Positions 53,498-63,396 of a stretch of DNA of 64,000 nucleotides are shown here, in pieces. The first letter of the stretch is position 1. Every line of letters begins with the position of its first letter. A program made the translations under genes and the position numbers. A model generated the notes under the pieces. The model worked only from the letters and a program-made list of their open reading frames with translations, searched no databases and was not told the DNA's origin. This DNA comes from Blepharisma stoltei (Eukaryota; Ciliophora; Heterotrichea; Heterotrichida; Blepharismidae): positions 786,001-850,000 of the forward strand of contig CAJZBQ010000051.1 in NCBI GenBank assembly GCA_914767885.1, written 5' to 3'.

Positions 53498-53925
53498 CTT
53501 TAACGTTTATTTGAATTTTTCATTTAGATAATGCAGAATTCTTCAAATTTAGGGAAATAGTTTATTTTTCATAAAATAAACTTTGCCTTCTCTTATCCTC
53601 TACTAGAAATAAAGCTTTTAATAGTTCTTAAATAAGATATAGCTTAAAATTATGTAAATATTTATTGTTTTTCATTAAATTTTTAAGAAATTATCTGTGT
53701 TTTTAGTCCTCATAAGTAGGAGTTGAAAACTCAATTGCCCATCAAGATTTAGAGTTCTTTATCAATTATTTCTTATGACTATTGAAATAATAATTTTTAT
53801 CAAATTATTCAAGATAGATGAAAAGGATAGTAAAATATTAATTAATGCTCAAAACCTCACTAAACTTAATTATATCTCTTTCACTTCACAGTTTACTTTG
53901 AATATGGATATTCTATGCTAAATAA
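53498..53925. promoter_or_regulatory. Divergent promoter region between two RCC1 genes
   Basis: About 430 bp of AT-rich DNA between the RCC1-coiled-coil gene (minus) and the second RCC1 gene (plus). It must carry both promoters. No specific motif identified. Confidence 0.4.
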
Positions 53926-55182
53926 ATGCACAGAGGTATTTTTGCCTTAGCAGGAGCGCTGACAGCAGGTAGTCTCTTTGCTTATTGCGCAGCCCCCCAC
54001 AGCATTCTCCATCTCTGGGGCAACGGCATCTACGATCCTCGACCAGGGCATCCAGAAGATCTGCTCAATTTCACAAACTTTACACCTCGCAAAATAGCAA
54101 ATTTTCAGGACAAATCCTCCCCAAACCTAGTCAAAGTTTCCTTTGGCACAACTCACGAAGTAGGATTAGATGACAAAGGCGATATCTATATATGGCCTAT
54201 CCATATCGTCAATAGTGTCTCGCTTCCAGAAATTGACGATCACGTTCGAGATGTAAAAAAGCTGAGTTCTGGTGGAAATTATACACAATTACAGTGGACA
54301 AAAGGCATTTTATTTGCGCTAAACAAAAAAGGTGAAGTCTGGGAATGGAGATTTGACTTACAAGAAAACCCTGTTGCTAGACGAATTCCAAGACTTAAAA
54401 ACATTAAAAAGATTTCTACTGGATATGACCATTTAGTAGCTCTTGATAATGAAGGACACTGCTGGAGTATGGGAGATGATACTTTTGGACAATGTGGCCA
54501 GAGCTTTTTGAATAGAACGACAAATGCTCCGTATTTATCTCTTCGATACCCTAACCCTATGATGATATACAATATAGAAGGAAAAGTTATTGACATAGCG
54601 TGTGGTAAACAGCATACTATTGCTCTTTTAGAAGATGGCTCTGTTTTAGGCTGGGGAAGAAACCATAAACAGCAATTCGGGCTGTTCTTAGAAAGTGATA
54701 ACAAAACTGCAAAACAAGTTATTTATTTACCCACAGAAGTGAATGGATCCTCTGATAAAAAAATCGTAAAAATTGCTGCTGGGGACTATTTTTCGTTGTA
54801 TGTTGCAGAAACTCGTACAGGGGAGGAAGAAGTGTATGCGACAGGACTGAACTCAAGAGGTCAACTTGGTCTCGGATTTCTGACACATTGCACTTCCTTT
54901 GTAAAGGTCCAACAGCTTTCAAATTTTGTAGTGACAGACCCAAAAAATGGAAAAATTAACCCAGTTAAGTATTCACAGCTAGAATGCGGAAGTGAACATT
55001 GTATGGCACTTATGGATGTAGGGGCTGTCTATATATGGGGAGGTAATGAAAACGGAGAGCAGGGAAATAAAAAGAGAACGATACAGGATAAGCCAAGGAT
55101 TATGAAATATTATATAGATAAGGAAGTTGTCAGCATAAACTGTGGACAAAAGGGAAGTGCAGTGATATGGAAGGATATCTAG
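53926..55182 (+). CDS. RCC1-repeat protein, possibly mitochondrial (RCC1L/Fmp25-like)
   Basis: 418 aa, uninterrupted. N-terminus MHRGIFALAGALTAGSLFAY is a hydrophobic segment that could be a targeting or anchor sequence. RCC1-like blades follow: KVSFGTTHEVGLDDKGDIYIW, KISTGYDHLVALDNEGHCWS, DIACGKQHTIALLEDGSVLG, ECGSEHCMALMDVGAVYIWG, SINCGQKGSAVIW. The N-terminal targeting-like segment plus ILHLWGNGIYDPRPG is reminiscent of mitochondrial RCC1L/Fmp25, but this is inferred from layout only. It diverges from the neighbouring RCC1 gene; the two proteins are not close duplicates. Confidence 0.8.
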   Translation: MHRGIFALAGALTAGSLFAYCAAPHSILHLWGNGIYDPRPGHPEDLLNFTNFTPRKIANFQDKSSPNLVKVSFGTTHEVGLDDKGDIYIWPIHIVNSVSLPEIDDHVRDVKKLSSGGNYTQLQWTKGILFALNKKGEVWEWRFDLQENPVARRIPRLKNIKKISTGYDHLVALDNEGHCWSMGDDTFGQCGQSFLNRTTNAPYLSLRYPNPMMIYNIEGKVIDIACGKQHTIALLEDGSVLGWGRNHKQQFGLFLESDNKTAKQVIYLPTEVNGSSDKKIVKIAAGDYFSLYVAETRTGEEEVYATGLNSRGQLGLGFLTHCTSFVKVQQLSNFVVTDPKNGKINPVKYSQLECGSEHCMALMDVGAVYIWGGNENGEQGNKKRTIQDKPRIMKYYIDKEVVSINCGQKGSAVIWKDI

Positions 55183-55619
55183 ATAATAATATTAACTAAA
55201 GAAAATGCTTCTAAATGAAATTTAATATACTTAATATTAAATAAGCAGTATATGAAACAATCTAAATTCAAACTTTTGCTACTCACAACTGTTAAAGTAT
55301 TTAAGAGTTGCTAAATCATGGCATTAGGGTAGTATCAATAGTTTTCAAAATAATTCAAATCCGTTTCAATTTTTTGCTTAAAAATAATAATTGCATTTTT
55401 GGTAGCTTATAGCTAGATTATTTAGCCATGCCAGTTGACTTAAAGTATTATTTATTTGACCATTTTGATTCTTTTGTTGGAGCTCTCTTTAAAAATCTAC
55501 CAAATTAGTGTTTATCATAATAAATTACAAAATTATTAATTTTACCTTGAAAAAAGGAAAAATTAATTTTGCTAATAAGATTTCTATTTTACAGCATTCA
55601 AACTTACAAAATAACCAAA
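55183..55619. other. Intergenic, no gene seen
   Basis: AT-rich spacer downstream of the second RCC1 gene and before a MITE copy. Nothing supported. Confidence 0.5.
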
Positions 55620-55914
55620 TGCTCACTCCTCCTCCGTTAGCAAACAAAAAACATTTTGTTGGTTCACGGAGGGGGACTATTTATATATAAAATTTTATAG
55701 TATTTTTTTTTAAAAAATCCCAATTCACAAATTGGAAAGAAATATTTATTTAATTTGTAAAATTTATGTTTTAAAATGCAATTTTTTTTAAATTAAACAA
55801 AATTAGTTCGTAATTTCACTTATATATCATAAATTTTCATAAAAATTTTTTGTTCGCTCACGGGCACAAAATAGGGACTTTCCAATGGTTTTGTTCGCTA
55901 AGAGGGGTAGAGTC
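55620..55914. mobile_element. MITE-type element (about 295 bp), intergenic
   Basis: Left GCTCACTCCTCCTCCGTTAG with hairpin AACAAAAAACATTTTGTT and GGAGGGGGACTA; right TTTTTTGTTCGCTCACGGGC and CCAATGGTTTTGTTCGC, ending AGGGGTAGAGT. Same inside-out order as the kinesin copy (hairpin at left). Confidence 0.82.
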
Positions 55915-56205
55915 AGCAAAAAAACCTGGCCTTTATTTTCGCTACATTCTTGAACTTGAACTTCTATTCCAAAAGATATGTTATATAATTTCTGCTCTTT
56001 TATAAGAGCCTAACAATAATAAATGCAAATTATCTCCTAAAATCTACTCAAGCATCCCAGATAACTTTTTCAATTTATACAAAAAGAAGCACTAGTCTAA
56101 ACTCATTATAAAATTCCAAACTGCCAATTTTCTATTCCAGGATGCTAAAAAATAAAGCCAAAGCGATAAGTAACCCTACTTTAAAAAAGAAATAATAAAA
56201 ATTAA

Positions 56206-56559
56206 ATGGAAGCTGATGCGAAAAGACAACTAAAAATAAAGTCAGGGATGGTCAAAAGAATCACCAGAGAGTATGACTCATACGTAAAAGAGGTCCAAAG
56301 AGACAGAGATAGAATAGAAAAATTAAGAGACACTGGCGCTGGAGAGCACGCCATAAAGAAACAAGAAGATGTCCTGCAGGAAACAATTTCAATGCTTCCC
56401 AATACGAGACAGCGTTTGCAAGACGCTGTAGAGGACTTGCGAGAATTTATGAAAGAAAATGACACTGATCAGGATTTGATCACATCACCAGAGTGGGCAG
56501 AAGCGACCGGGCATATACAAGCAGCAGTAACCGGAGTCTTAAGTTTAAACACTAACTAA
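56206..56559 (+). CDS. TBCA: Tubulin-binding cofactor A
   Basis: 117-aa three-helix bundle that holds beta-tubulin during folding. MEADAKRQLKIKSGMVKRIT, LRDTGAGEHAIKKQEDVLQE, MLPNTRQRLQDAVEDL match the TBCA pattern (LKIKTGVVKRL..KE, KQ..VL.ES..M.PD...RL). Length fits the family (105-120 aa). A C-terminal extension (SPEWAEATGHIQAAVTGVLS) is slightly longer than usual. ATG chosen after an AT-rich leader. Confidence 0.93.
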   Translation: MEADAKRQLKIKSGMVKRITREYDSYVKEVQRDRDRIEKLRDTGAGEHAIKKQEDVLQETISMLPNTRQRLQDAVEDLREFMKENDTDQDLITSPEWAEATGHIQAAVTGVLSLNTN

Positions 56560-56773
56560 GGGATATTTGGAGGGGTAAGAATCTTGCTGTTTTCCTTTAT
56601 TCTCAGCATATTTAGCTATATCATTTAATAGATTTTTTTGCAGGTGATTAGATTTAAAATTAAGTATCGTTTAAGCTTTTAGAGTGATTAACATGTCTGC
56701 GTGCCAATCCCAGACTTTTAAATCAAAAGATGTTATCAAAAAGGTATTTATATACCTTAACTAATTAAGTTTA

Positions 56774-57169
56774 CTATCTCAACGTTGTGAGGGCTCTTTT
56801 TAGGCTTCTTCGAACTTTCGGCTTTTTATCTCCTGCAGGATTCATTAATGAATATGACGGGTTTGTTAGTTTTGGCATCGTAAAGGTTCGAGTATGCCTG
56901 ATTGGAGTATCAAAGCTACTGGTAGAATTTCCTGAAACTGGAGACGGAGTTCTTAATATTTTACTTGGTTTTTCGTTAACTGATTCGTTTATTTTACTCA
57001 GCTGGGAAGTTCCTGAGATTTTCTCGAATTGTGGAAGATAAATTCCAAATGAATTGGTCTTGAAGGGCACATTTTTACTATACGTCCTGCATAAGACAGT
57101 TATTGAAGAGGATTTGTGAGAAATTGGGGTTATTAGAGTTCTTGACATTGAGATTATATTTTTATCCAT
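56774..57169 (-). CDS. Uncharacterised 131-aa basic protein
   Basis: Starts MDKNIISMSRTLITPISHKS. Ser/Thr/Pro/Lys-rich throughout (KILRTPSPVSGNSTSSFDTP) and ends KKPKVRRSLKRALTTLR. Looks disordered with possible proline-directed phosphosites (TPSP, DTPI). No domain recognised. ATG start, clear stop and codon use like neighbours argue for a real gene. Convergent with TBCA, about 215 bp apart. Confidence 0.65.
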   Translation of the reverse strand: MDKNIISMSRTLITPISHKSSSITVLCRTYSKNVPFKTNSFGIYLPQFEKISGTSQLSKINESVNEKPSKILRTPSPVSGNSTSSFDTPIRHTRTFTMPKLTNPSYSLMNPAGDKKPKVRRSLKRALTTLR

Positions 57170-57491
57170 CCATATTGATTTAAGTCTTAAATGTTTTGAG
57201 ATTTTCAGACAAGTTTTTTAGATTTTATTTATAAATTACTAAATTTTTCCCCTTTCCATTATAATTTGCAACATTTTTTGCTATAATCGAATAGAAGTAT
57301 AACTAATGCACCGATATGGTTTATTGTTTTAAAAATTTTGGTGAAATATAAAACTCGCCTCTATTAATCATTCTCAACATTCTCATTTTTCATGCAACCG
57401 AACTTTATTTTAAATCATAATTGTACCTCTTTATTATGATTAACCAATAAAATGTTATGGCTCTTCAGATATATAATAATGACTTTCCTTA
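57170..57491. other. Intergenic, no gene seen
   Basis: AT-rich upstream region of the small basic gene, ending at a MITE. Nothing supported. Confidence 0.45.
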
Positions 57492-57753
57492 CTCCTTCCC
57501 TTAAAATGATACAAAGTATTTGTAAAATTTGAACTTTAACCCCTTAAAACTGAAATAAAATTTGTTTTTTAATAGAAATTATTTTATCAATGAAAATATT
57601 AATTTTATAAAATTTGTTTTTCCTGATTTAATAGACAAAATTCAATTAGAAGTTATTTGAACAGTTTTTGCACTCAAACAATTAATTTTTTTTAAAAAAA
57701 AATTAACCCTTTCGTCAGCGAACAAGTTTTTTTTGTTCGCTCAAGAGGGAGTA
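57492..57753. mobile_element. MITE-type element (about 262 bp), intergenic
   Basis: Left CCTTACTCCTTCCCTTAAAA, right hairpin GCGAACAAGTTTTTTTTGTTCGC followed by GAGGGAGTAA. Interior shares AATAGACAAAATTCAA and TTTAAATT blocks with the copy at 58619, so this is a related subgroup with different left-end sequence. Confidence 0.82.
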
Positions 57754-58033
57754 AGTTACATTTTTGATTTCAATTCTTGATTATTATTATTCACACGTAT
57801 TTTATATTACTCTTTAATTATTGACCTACTCATATGATTATCACCGAGCATCGATTGACCATGACTACATTGTCAGCAAGCTTCTAAACATAGAGCTGAT
57901 AAGTACGCAACTCATCAAGTATTTATTCGATTATGAGTAGAATTAGGTCACAAATTTATAGTTCAAATATGCATAATTAAAAATTTAAAAACAGCTTAAT
58001 TTTATAAAAATTAATAAATACCCGATTAACTAA
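57754..58033. other. Intergenic, no gene seen
   Basis: AT-rich spacer between a MITE and the HMG-box gene end. Confidence 0.45.
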
Positions 58034-58543
58034 TTAGCATTTTTTCTTTCCTCCCGCCTTTCTTTTTGCTCCCATGGTCTCTTTTTTAGCACTCATGCTT
58101 CTTTTTTTCTTTGGCTTGTCTTCAGTAACAACATTTCCATCTTCATCATGGAACTCTCCAGTCTCTTCGAATTCTTTTGTTTGTCTTTCATACCTTTCCT
58201 TATCTTTTTCTGCTAAGTCTGCATATGGCTGCTTTTCCGCCTCTGAGCATGCTTTCCACATGGCGCCCAACTTTTTCATGGCTTCTTTCCCTTTAAATTC
58301 TTCATCAAGATCTGGCCTCTTTTCATTGCAAAAGAAGATGTAGGCACTCCTAGCCTTTTTAGGTTTAGGACCTTCTACCTTTTTTTCTTCCTTTTCCTCT
58401 TCTTGCTCAGATTCGGAATCAACGACCTTTTTCTTGTTCATAGGCTTTTTAGGTTCTTCTTTCATTGGCTCACAGCCTGGACACTTTGCAGATCCGCATG
58501 TAGCACATTTCATGGCGCTTCCACTGTTTCCCTTTTTAGGCAT
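58034..58543 (-). CDS. HMG-box chromatin protein
   Basis: 169 aa. The N-terminus has two CxxC pairs (KCATCGSAKCPGCEP), a possible small zinc-binding knuckle. An acidic/Lys linker (SESEQEEEKEEKK) and one HMG box (about residues 60-125) follow: PKKARSAYIFFCNEKRPDLD, EAMKKLGAMWKACSEAEKQP, YADLAEKDKERYERQTKEFE. A Lys-rich tail ends GAKRKAGGKKKC. Binds DNA minor groove and bends it, so a nuclear architectural role is likely. The CxxC knuckle plus HMG box is less common than plain HMGB. Uninterrupted. Confidence 0.93.
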   Translation of the reverse strand: MPKKGNSGSAMKCATCGSAKCPGCEPMKEEPKKPMNKKKVVDSESEQEEEKEEKKVEGPKPKKARSAYIFFCNEKRPDLDEEFKGKEAMKKLGAMWKACSEAEKQPYADLAEKDKERYERQTKEFEETGEFHDEDGNVVTEDKPKKKRSMSAKKETMGAKRKAGGKKKC

Positions 58544-58618
58544 ATTTAAATTATTCTATAGTCGAGTATATATAAAATGCCCGGCAAAGATGGTTCGATA
58601 AAATGAGAGGGGCCCTAA
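58544..58618. other. HMG gene upstream region
   Basis: Only about 75 bp separate the HMG start from a MITE left end, so the promoter is either very short or overlaps the element. Confidence 0.4.
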
Positions 58619-59374
58619 CTCTCCTCTTTACATAGAACAAATATTAGGTAAATTTTGCAAATTTTGGGTACTTTTAACCCCTTTAAATTGGAAAAAAAAA
58701 ATTGTTTTAGAATGCGAAAATTTTATCTATGAAAGCACTTAATTTTAAAAATTAGTTTTGCCTAATTTGACAGACAAATTGAAGTAGACTGCTATTTAAG
58801 CTTCTCACACTCAATAAATTAATTCTTTTATTTAATTCTCTATAAAAATAAAGAAAATTCAAATTATTGTGTTAATTTAATAGACAAAAGCAAATATATT
58901 GTTATTTAAGCTGAATCAATAAATTTTTTTATTAATTCTTCAAAGTATTATGCTTAATTTATATTTTTTAAATTTTTAAAAAATGTTTTTAAAAAGAAAA
59001 TTAATGATGAAAAAACTAATATCTATAAAATTAATTTTGACCTAATTTAAAAGATAAAATGTAAGAAGGATACTATTTAAACAATTTTTACATTAATTCT
59101 TAATATAATTCTTCATAAAAAATAAATTAAAATTCAAACTAAGCATTCAAATTATATATTTCTTAAAAATTTTTAAAATTTTTTTTTAAAATAAATGAAT
59201 TAACTAATTTCTATAAAATTTAATTTTGACCTATTTTTAATGGAAAAGGCAAGTAATTTTTTTAATTATTTATTCATAAAGAAAAATTTAAATATAAATT
59301 TTTTTGTTAAAAACAATTAACTCTCTTTTAAATTGGAACAGATATTTTGTTCCAATTTAAAAAAGGGGGGAGTA
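58619..59374. mobile_element. MITE-type element with internal tandem blocks (about 756 bp)
   Basis: Left CCCTAACTCTCCTCTTTACA, right TTAAATTGGAACA/TGTTCCAATTTAA hairpin then GGGGGGAGTAA. The interior repeats a loose unit three to four times (AATTTTG.CTAATTT, then A.AGA.AAA, then TATTTAA and CACTCAATAAATT), so it seems to have grown by internal duplication. Confidence 0.75.
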
Positions 59375-59588
59375 AAGAAAATTAAACAGCAAAATAGTTT
59401 TTACAAAGACAAAGATTATATTTTGAATTGGATTTAATTAAGACAGTAAATAACTGATAGCAAGCCATTATACCAAATATAAAAAGAATAAAATTTATTA
59501 TTATTAATCGCTGCCTCTTACATTATTTTCCCAAATTTCAAAATAATTAAGTATTTTATTGCTCTTGGTCATTGATTATTTTTTTTAA

Positions 59589-59735
59589 GAGAGTTCCATT
59601 TGCTATTATAAATTTTCATTTGTTTATTATTGTTTTAATTACTTATTTATTTTAGCCATTTGAAATTAATTTTTTGAGAGTTCCATTTGCTATTAGAAAT
59701 TTTCATTTGTTTATTATTGTTTTAATTACTTATTT
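59589..59735 (+). repeat. Tandem duplication, unit about 87 bp
   Basis: GAGAGTTCCATTTGCTATTA starts at 59589 and again at 59676, each followed by the same AAATTTTCATTTGTTTATTA stretch and a common block to TTACTTATTTA. Only about one base differs over roughly 60. Intergenic. Confidence 0.9.
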
Positions 59736-59831
59736 AAATATAGTTATATGGAGTACTATTTATTCTGGGCTGCTCATATCTTGAAATTCCAATTCTCTTT
59801 ATAAGACCATCTGAATTCTACTAGATGACTA

Positions 59832-60083
59832 ATTCCCTCCCTCCATGAGCGAACAAAACCATTGGAAAAATTCCTATTTTTTGCCCAAAAAGCACACCCT
59901 CCGTAAACGAGCAAAATTTTTTATGAAAAATAAAATTTGCTATATAATCTAACTAAATCTCTAACTAATTCAAATATAGGAAAACAAAAAATTATATAAT
60001 TTATTTATAAATTTTTAAAAAATATAATTAACCCCTATCTGTAAGCTAACAAACCGTTTTTGTTCGCTCACGAAGGGGGAGTA
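59832..60083. mobile_element. MITE-type element (about 252 bp), intergenic
   Basis: Left TTCCCTCCCTCCATGAGCGA plus ACAAAACCATTGGAAAAATT and a second CCCTCCGTAAACGAGCAAAA; right hairpin ending TTTTTGTTCGCTCACGAAGG then GGGAGTAA. Lies about 170 bp from the 28S 3' end. Confidence 0.88.
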
Positions 60084-60665
60084 AATAATTCTGTATTATT
60101 TCATATCTAAATTCAAATAACTATTTAAACCATAATAACTATTTTAATTTATTATTCGTGAAGATAATCATCTCAACAGCTATAGAAATATTAAATATCT
60201 AAACTAACAATTGACATGAAAAATTTATTTAAGTTGAAAATTCAATTAATGGACACAAAGGAATCTTCCATACCCCAGCAGAGAATAATAGACAGGGGGT
60301 GACAAATCGAAGGAAGGAGGCTGGATCTCAGTAGATCGTAAGACAAGCTTACTCTCGTACGTACAATCCCTCGTTCCATGTAAGTGGTCTGCAAAAGATT
60401 TGTCCCAGTCACTATTTGGTACATTGAGAAGCCGTCTTCAGCATTTCGCCTGGACAAGGATCTCAGTTGGGAGTGGGATTATGGTTTCCATAGGTGACTG
60501 GCGGACGTCGCGTTCCAGCATTGATTCTGACTTAGAGGCGTTCAGCCATAATCAAACAGATGGTAGCATCGCGACACTTCCTTGTCAGGAAATCGCATGA
60601 ACCAGTGATCTGACCCAACGGTTCCTCTCGTACTGAGTTGGATTACTGTAGCGACATCAGTTCAT

Positions 60666-60720
<55 letters not shown>

Positions 60721-60755
60721 ATTAGCGGGTGAACAATCCGACACTTGGTGAATTC

Positions 60756-60789
<34 letters not shown>

Positions 60790-60824
60790 AATCAAAAAGC
60801 AACGTCGCTATGAACGCTTGGCTG

Positions 60825-60897
60825 TAAATTATTTATTATTTTCTATAAAAATTTCCTATAAGAATTTTCTAAAAAATGCTTGGAGCCGGCTTGGCTG
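60825..60897. other. 73-bp insert in conserved domain V of 28S
   Basis: The expected GCCACAAGCCAAGCG-type core reads on plus as AACGCTTGGCTG then an AT-rich block and again GGCTTGGCTGCCACAAGCC. The 9-bp repeat GCTTGGCTG (60816-60824, 60889-60897) flanks it. No TA in the repeat. The insert has GGAAATTTTTATAGAAAAT-like inverted stretches. Confidence 0.85.
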
Positions 60898-61396
60898 CCA
60901 CAAGCCAGTTATCCCTGTGGTAATTTTTCTGACACCTCTGGTTTAAGACTTTTAAAAAGCAAAGGATCGATAGGCCACGCTTTCGCGGTTTGTATTCGTA
61001 CTGAGAATCAAAATCAAGCAAGCTTTTCCCCTTTTGGTCTACAAGAGATTTCTGTTCTCTTTGAGCTTGCCATAGGACACCTGTGTTACTGTTTAACAGA
61101 TGTGCCGCCCCAGCCGAACTCCCTACCTGGCTCTGTCTCTCGCTTAGCAAGCAAAGCTAGAACCACGAATGGTCGCTACCTCACGAGGTAAGTAAAATGA
61201 CATCAAGAGTAGTGGTTTTTCAAGGTCGCAGGGCTCCCACTTGTCTACACCTCCTACGCCATTTCACAAAGCCAGACTAGAGTCAAACTCAACAGGGTCT
61301 TCTTTCCCCGCTGATTCTGCCAAGCCCGTTCCCTTGGCTGTGGGTTCGCTAGATAGTAGATAGGGACAGTAGGAATCTCGTTAATCCATTCATGCA

Positions 61397-61439
<43 letters not shown>

Positions 61440-61505
61440 CAAGAAAAATAAATATTTTATAGTAAATTTACTAGGAAATATATTTATGGAAAAATTGTTG
61501 TCCCA

Positions 61506-61512
<7 letters not shown>
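61440..61512. other. 73-bp insert at the L1925 site of 28S
   Basis: On the sense strand it separates CTCTCT from TAAGGTAGCC, the exact position of the Tetrahymena group I intron. The 7-bp repeat AAGAGAG (61433-61439, 61506-61512, plus strand) flanks it. Far too short for a group I intron. Contains the palindrome AGTAAATTTACT and paired ATAAATAT/ATATTTAT arms. Confidence 0.88.
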
Positions 61513-61544
<32 letters not shown>

Positions 61545-61559
61545 ATTGAATTTCTTCAC

Positions 61560-62089
61560 ATAATTAAATATGGCGTCTTCGTCTGGGCATGGCCTCCCGG
61601 TCATGCAGCCTCGACTCATATTTAATTATATCCGGCAAGGTTTTTGCCTCGGAGAGGGACAGCAATGCTAGGTAAGCAATTCTGGTTGTGTTCAGAGCCT
61701 AGCCCAAGTCTATTCTCAGGGTTGGTTTTTTCCTCGTGGGGAAGGAAGGCATGTCAGTTGGAAAGGGGAAGCCCAGCAGAGTCTTAAGGACCAATCGGGC
61801 AACTCCCTAGCGTGAAACTGGGCGTTACGTCCCAGGCTGCATGTTTTTCCTTTTTGCCGAGAGCCGACCAGAAAATCCATTTTTTGGATTTTCGGAAAGG
61901 CAACCCATGTCCAGAAGCAGTAGCTCACTCATGAGCCGTCGAAGCCGGTGACATTTGCCCTAGGCGCACCTTGGTGATCGAGACGGGTTGGCCCAGCAAC
62001 TCGTGGGCCCGATGCGGCGAAAGGCAAGTGGCGGGCCTGGGATAGTCTACCCGTAGTGGACGTTAACGTTATAATTAATTAGTTAGTTA
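61560..62089 (+). mobile_element. SINE-like retroposon 9 (530 bp) in 28S
   Basis: Flanked by the 16-bp repeat GATTGAATTTCTTCAC (61544-61559, 62090-62105), itself conserved LSU sequence. Starts ATAATTAAATATGGCGTC, ends ATAATTAATTAGTTAGTTA. Antisense to the rRNA. Close relative of the channel-gene copy at 31049 and kinesin copy at 21089. The duplication has no TA. Confidence 0.95.
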
Positions 62090-62091
62090 GA

Positions 62092-62145
<54 letters not shown>

Positions 62146-63363
62146 ACACCTTTTGAGGCCTTCACAATGCTTTGTTTTAATTAAACAGTCGGATTCCCCT
62201 CGCTGCTCCAGTTCTGAGTTAGCCATTCGCTGTCCTGGGTTACTCCTGGCTCAACAGTCGCTAACGCTGGTCAGGTCGCCCCTTCCTGCGAAGCTATGAA
62301 GAGGTCAGAAGGCCCAAGACCTGGCCCTCAGAGCCAATCTTTTTCCCAAAGTTACAGATCTAATTTGCCGAATTCCCTTATCTACATTGTTCTACGTACT
62401 AGAGGCTGCTAACCTTGGAGACCTGATGCGGTTATGGGTACGGCCAGGCGAGCGATAAGATTTCCCTCAAATTTTCAAGGGCCGAAGGAGGTGCACCGGA
62501 CAGCACAAAGGGTGTGCTGCTCTTCCAAACCGATAGCCCTCTCTCGTCGCAAAGACCTCCAGGGCAGCGATTTGTTAAGAAGAAAAGAGAACTCTCCCCA
62601 GGACCTCGCCCCGACGTCTTTGAGTTCAGTTGTGTTGCCACTCAATACCCACCGCCTGCTTGTAGAATTTTAACTACATTCCCTTTCGGCCTGGACGATG
62701 TCGTCGCGGGATTACCCCTGGCCTCAGGACCGAGTCACTCATGACCAATTGCTGTTCTCATGAAACCCTTCTCCACTTCAGTCTTCAAAGTTCTCATTTG
62801 AATAGTTGCTACTACCACCAAGATCTGCACTAGAGGTAGCTCCAACCCTGTCCACACAGAGCCTTCTGCGCTGCCTCCACGCCCTCCTACCTGTCCAACT
62901 GTCATCAAGCTGGACAGCAGGGTATCGGCTGGCTGCTTAGCGACATCCATTTTCAGGGCTAGTTCATTCGGTAGGTGAGTTGTTACACACTCCTTAGCGG
63001 GTTCCGACTTCCATGGCCACCGTCCTACTGTCTAAATGAACTAACACCTTTTCATCTCATTAGCTGCCAATTGGTCGCCTCAACCCTGCCTTAGGTTGAA
63101 CCCTCGTCGCCAGTTCTGCTTACCAAAAATGGCCCACATGGAACACGCATTCGGCACAGAGTTCAATGAAGCAACTCTGCGTTCTTACCAATTTAAAGTT
63201 TGAGAATAGGTGAAAGTTGTTATTGGGAATTATAATAAATATGGGAATTATTATAATATATAGATTTTTCTTATATTTATCGTTTATCCAATACAACTCC
63301 CGAACCTCTAATCATTCGCTTTACCCGATAAAACTGCACTGTTCCAGCTATCCTGAGGGAAAT

Positions 63364-63396
<33 letters not shown>

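Noticed and set aside
61440-61512. Group I intron at the L1925 site
   Set aside because: Only 73 bp; no P, Q, R, S core elements could fit.
63210-63290. Third rRNA insert
   Set aside because: The AT-rich stretch sits in a hairpin loop with pairing flanks (GTTGTATTGG/CCAATAACAAC) and no clear direct repeat, so an expansion segment is as likely.
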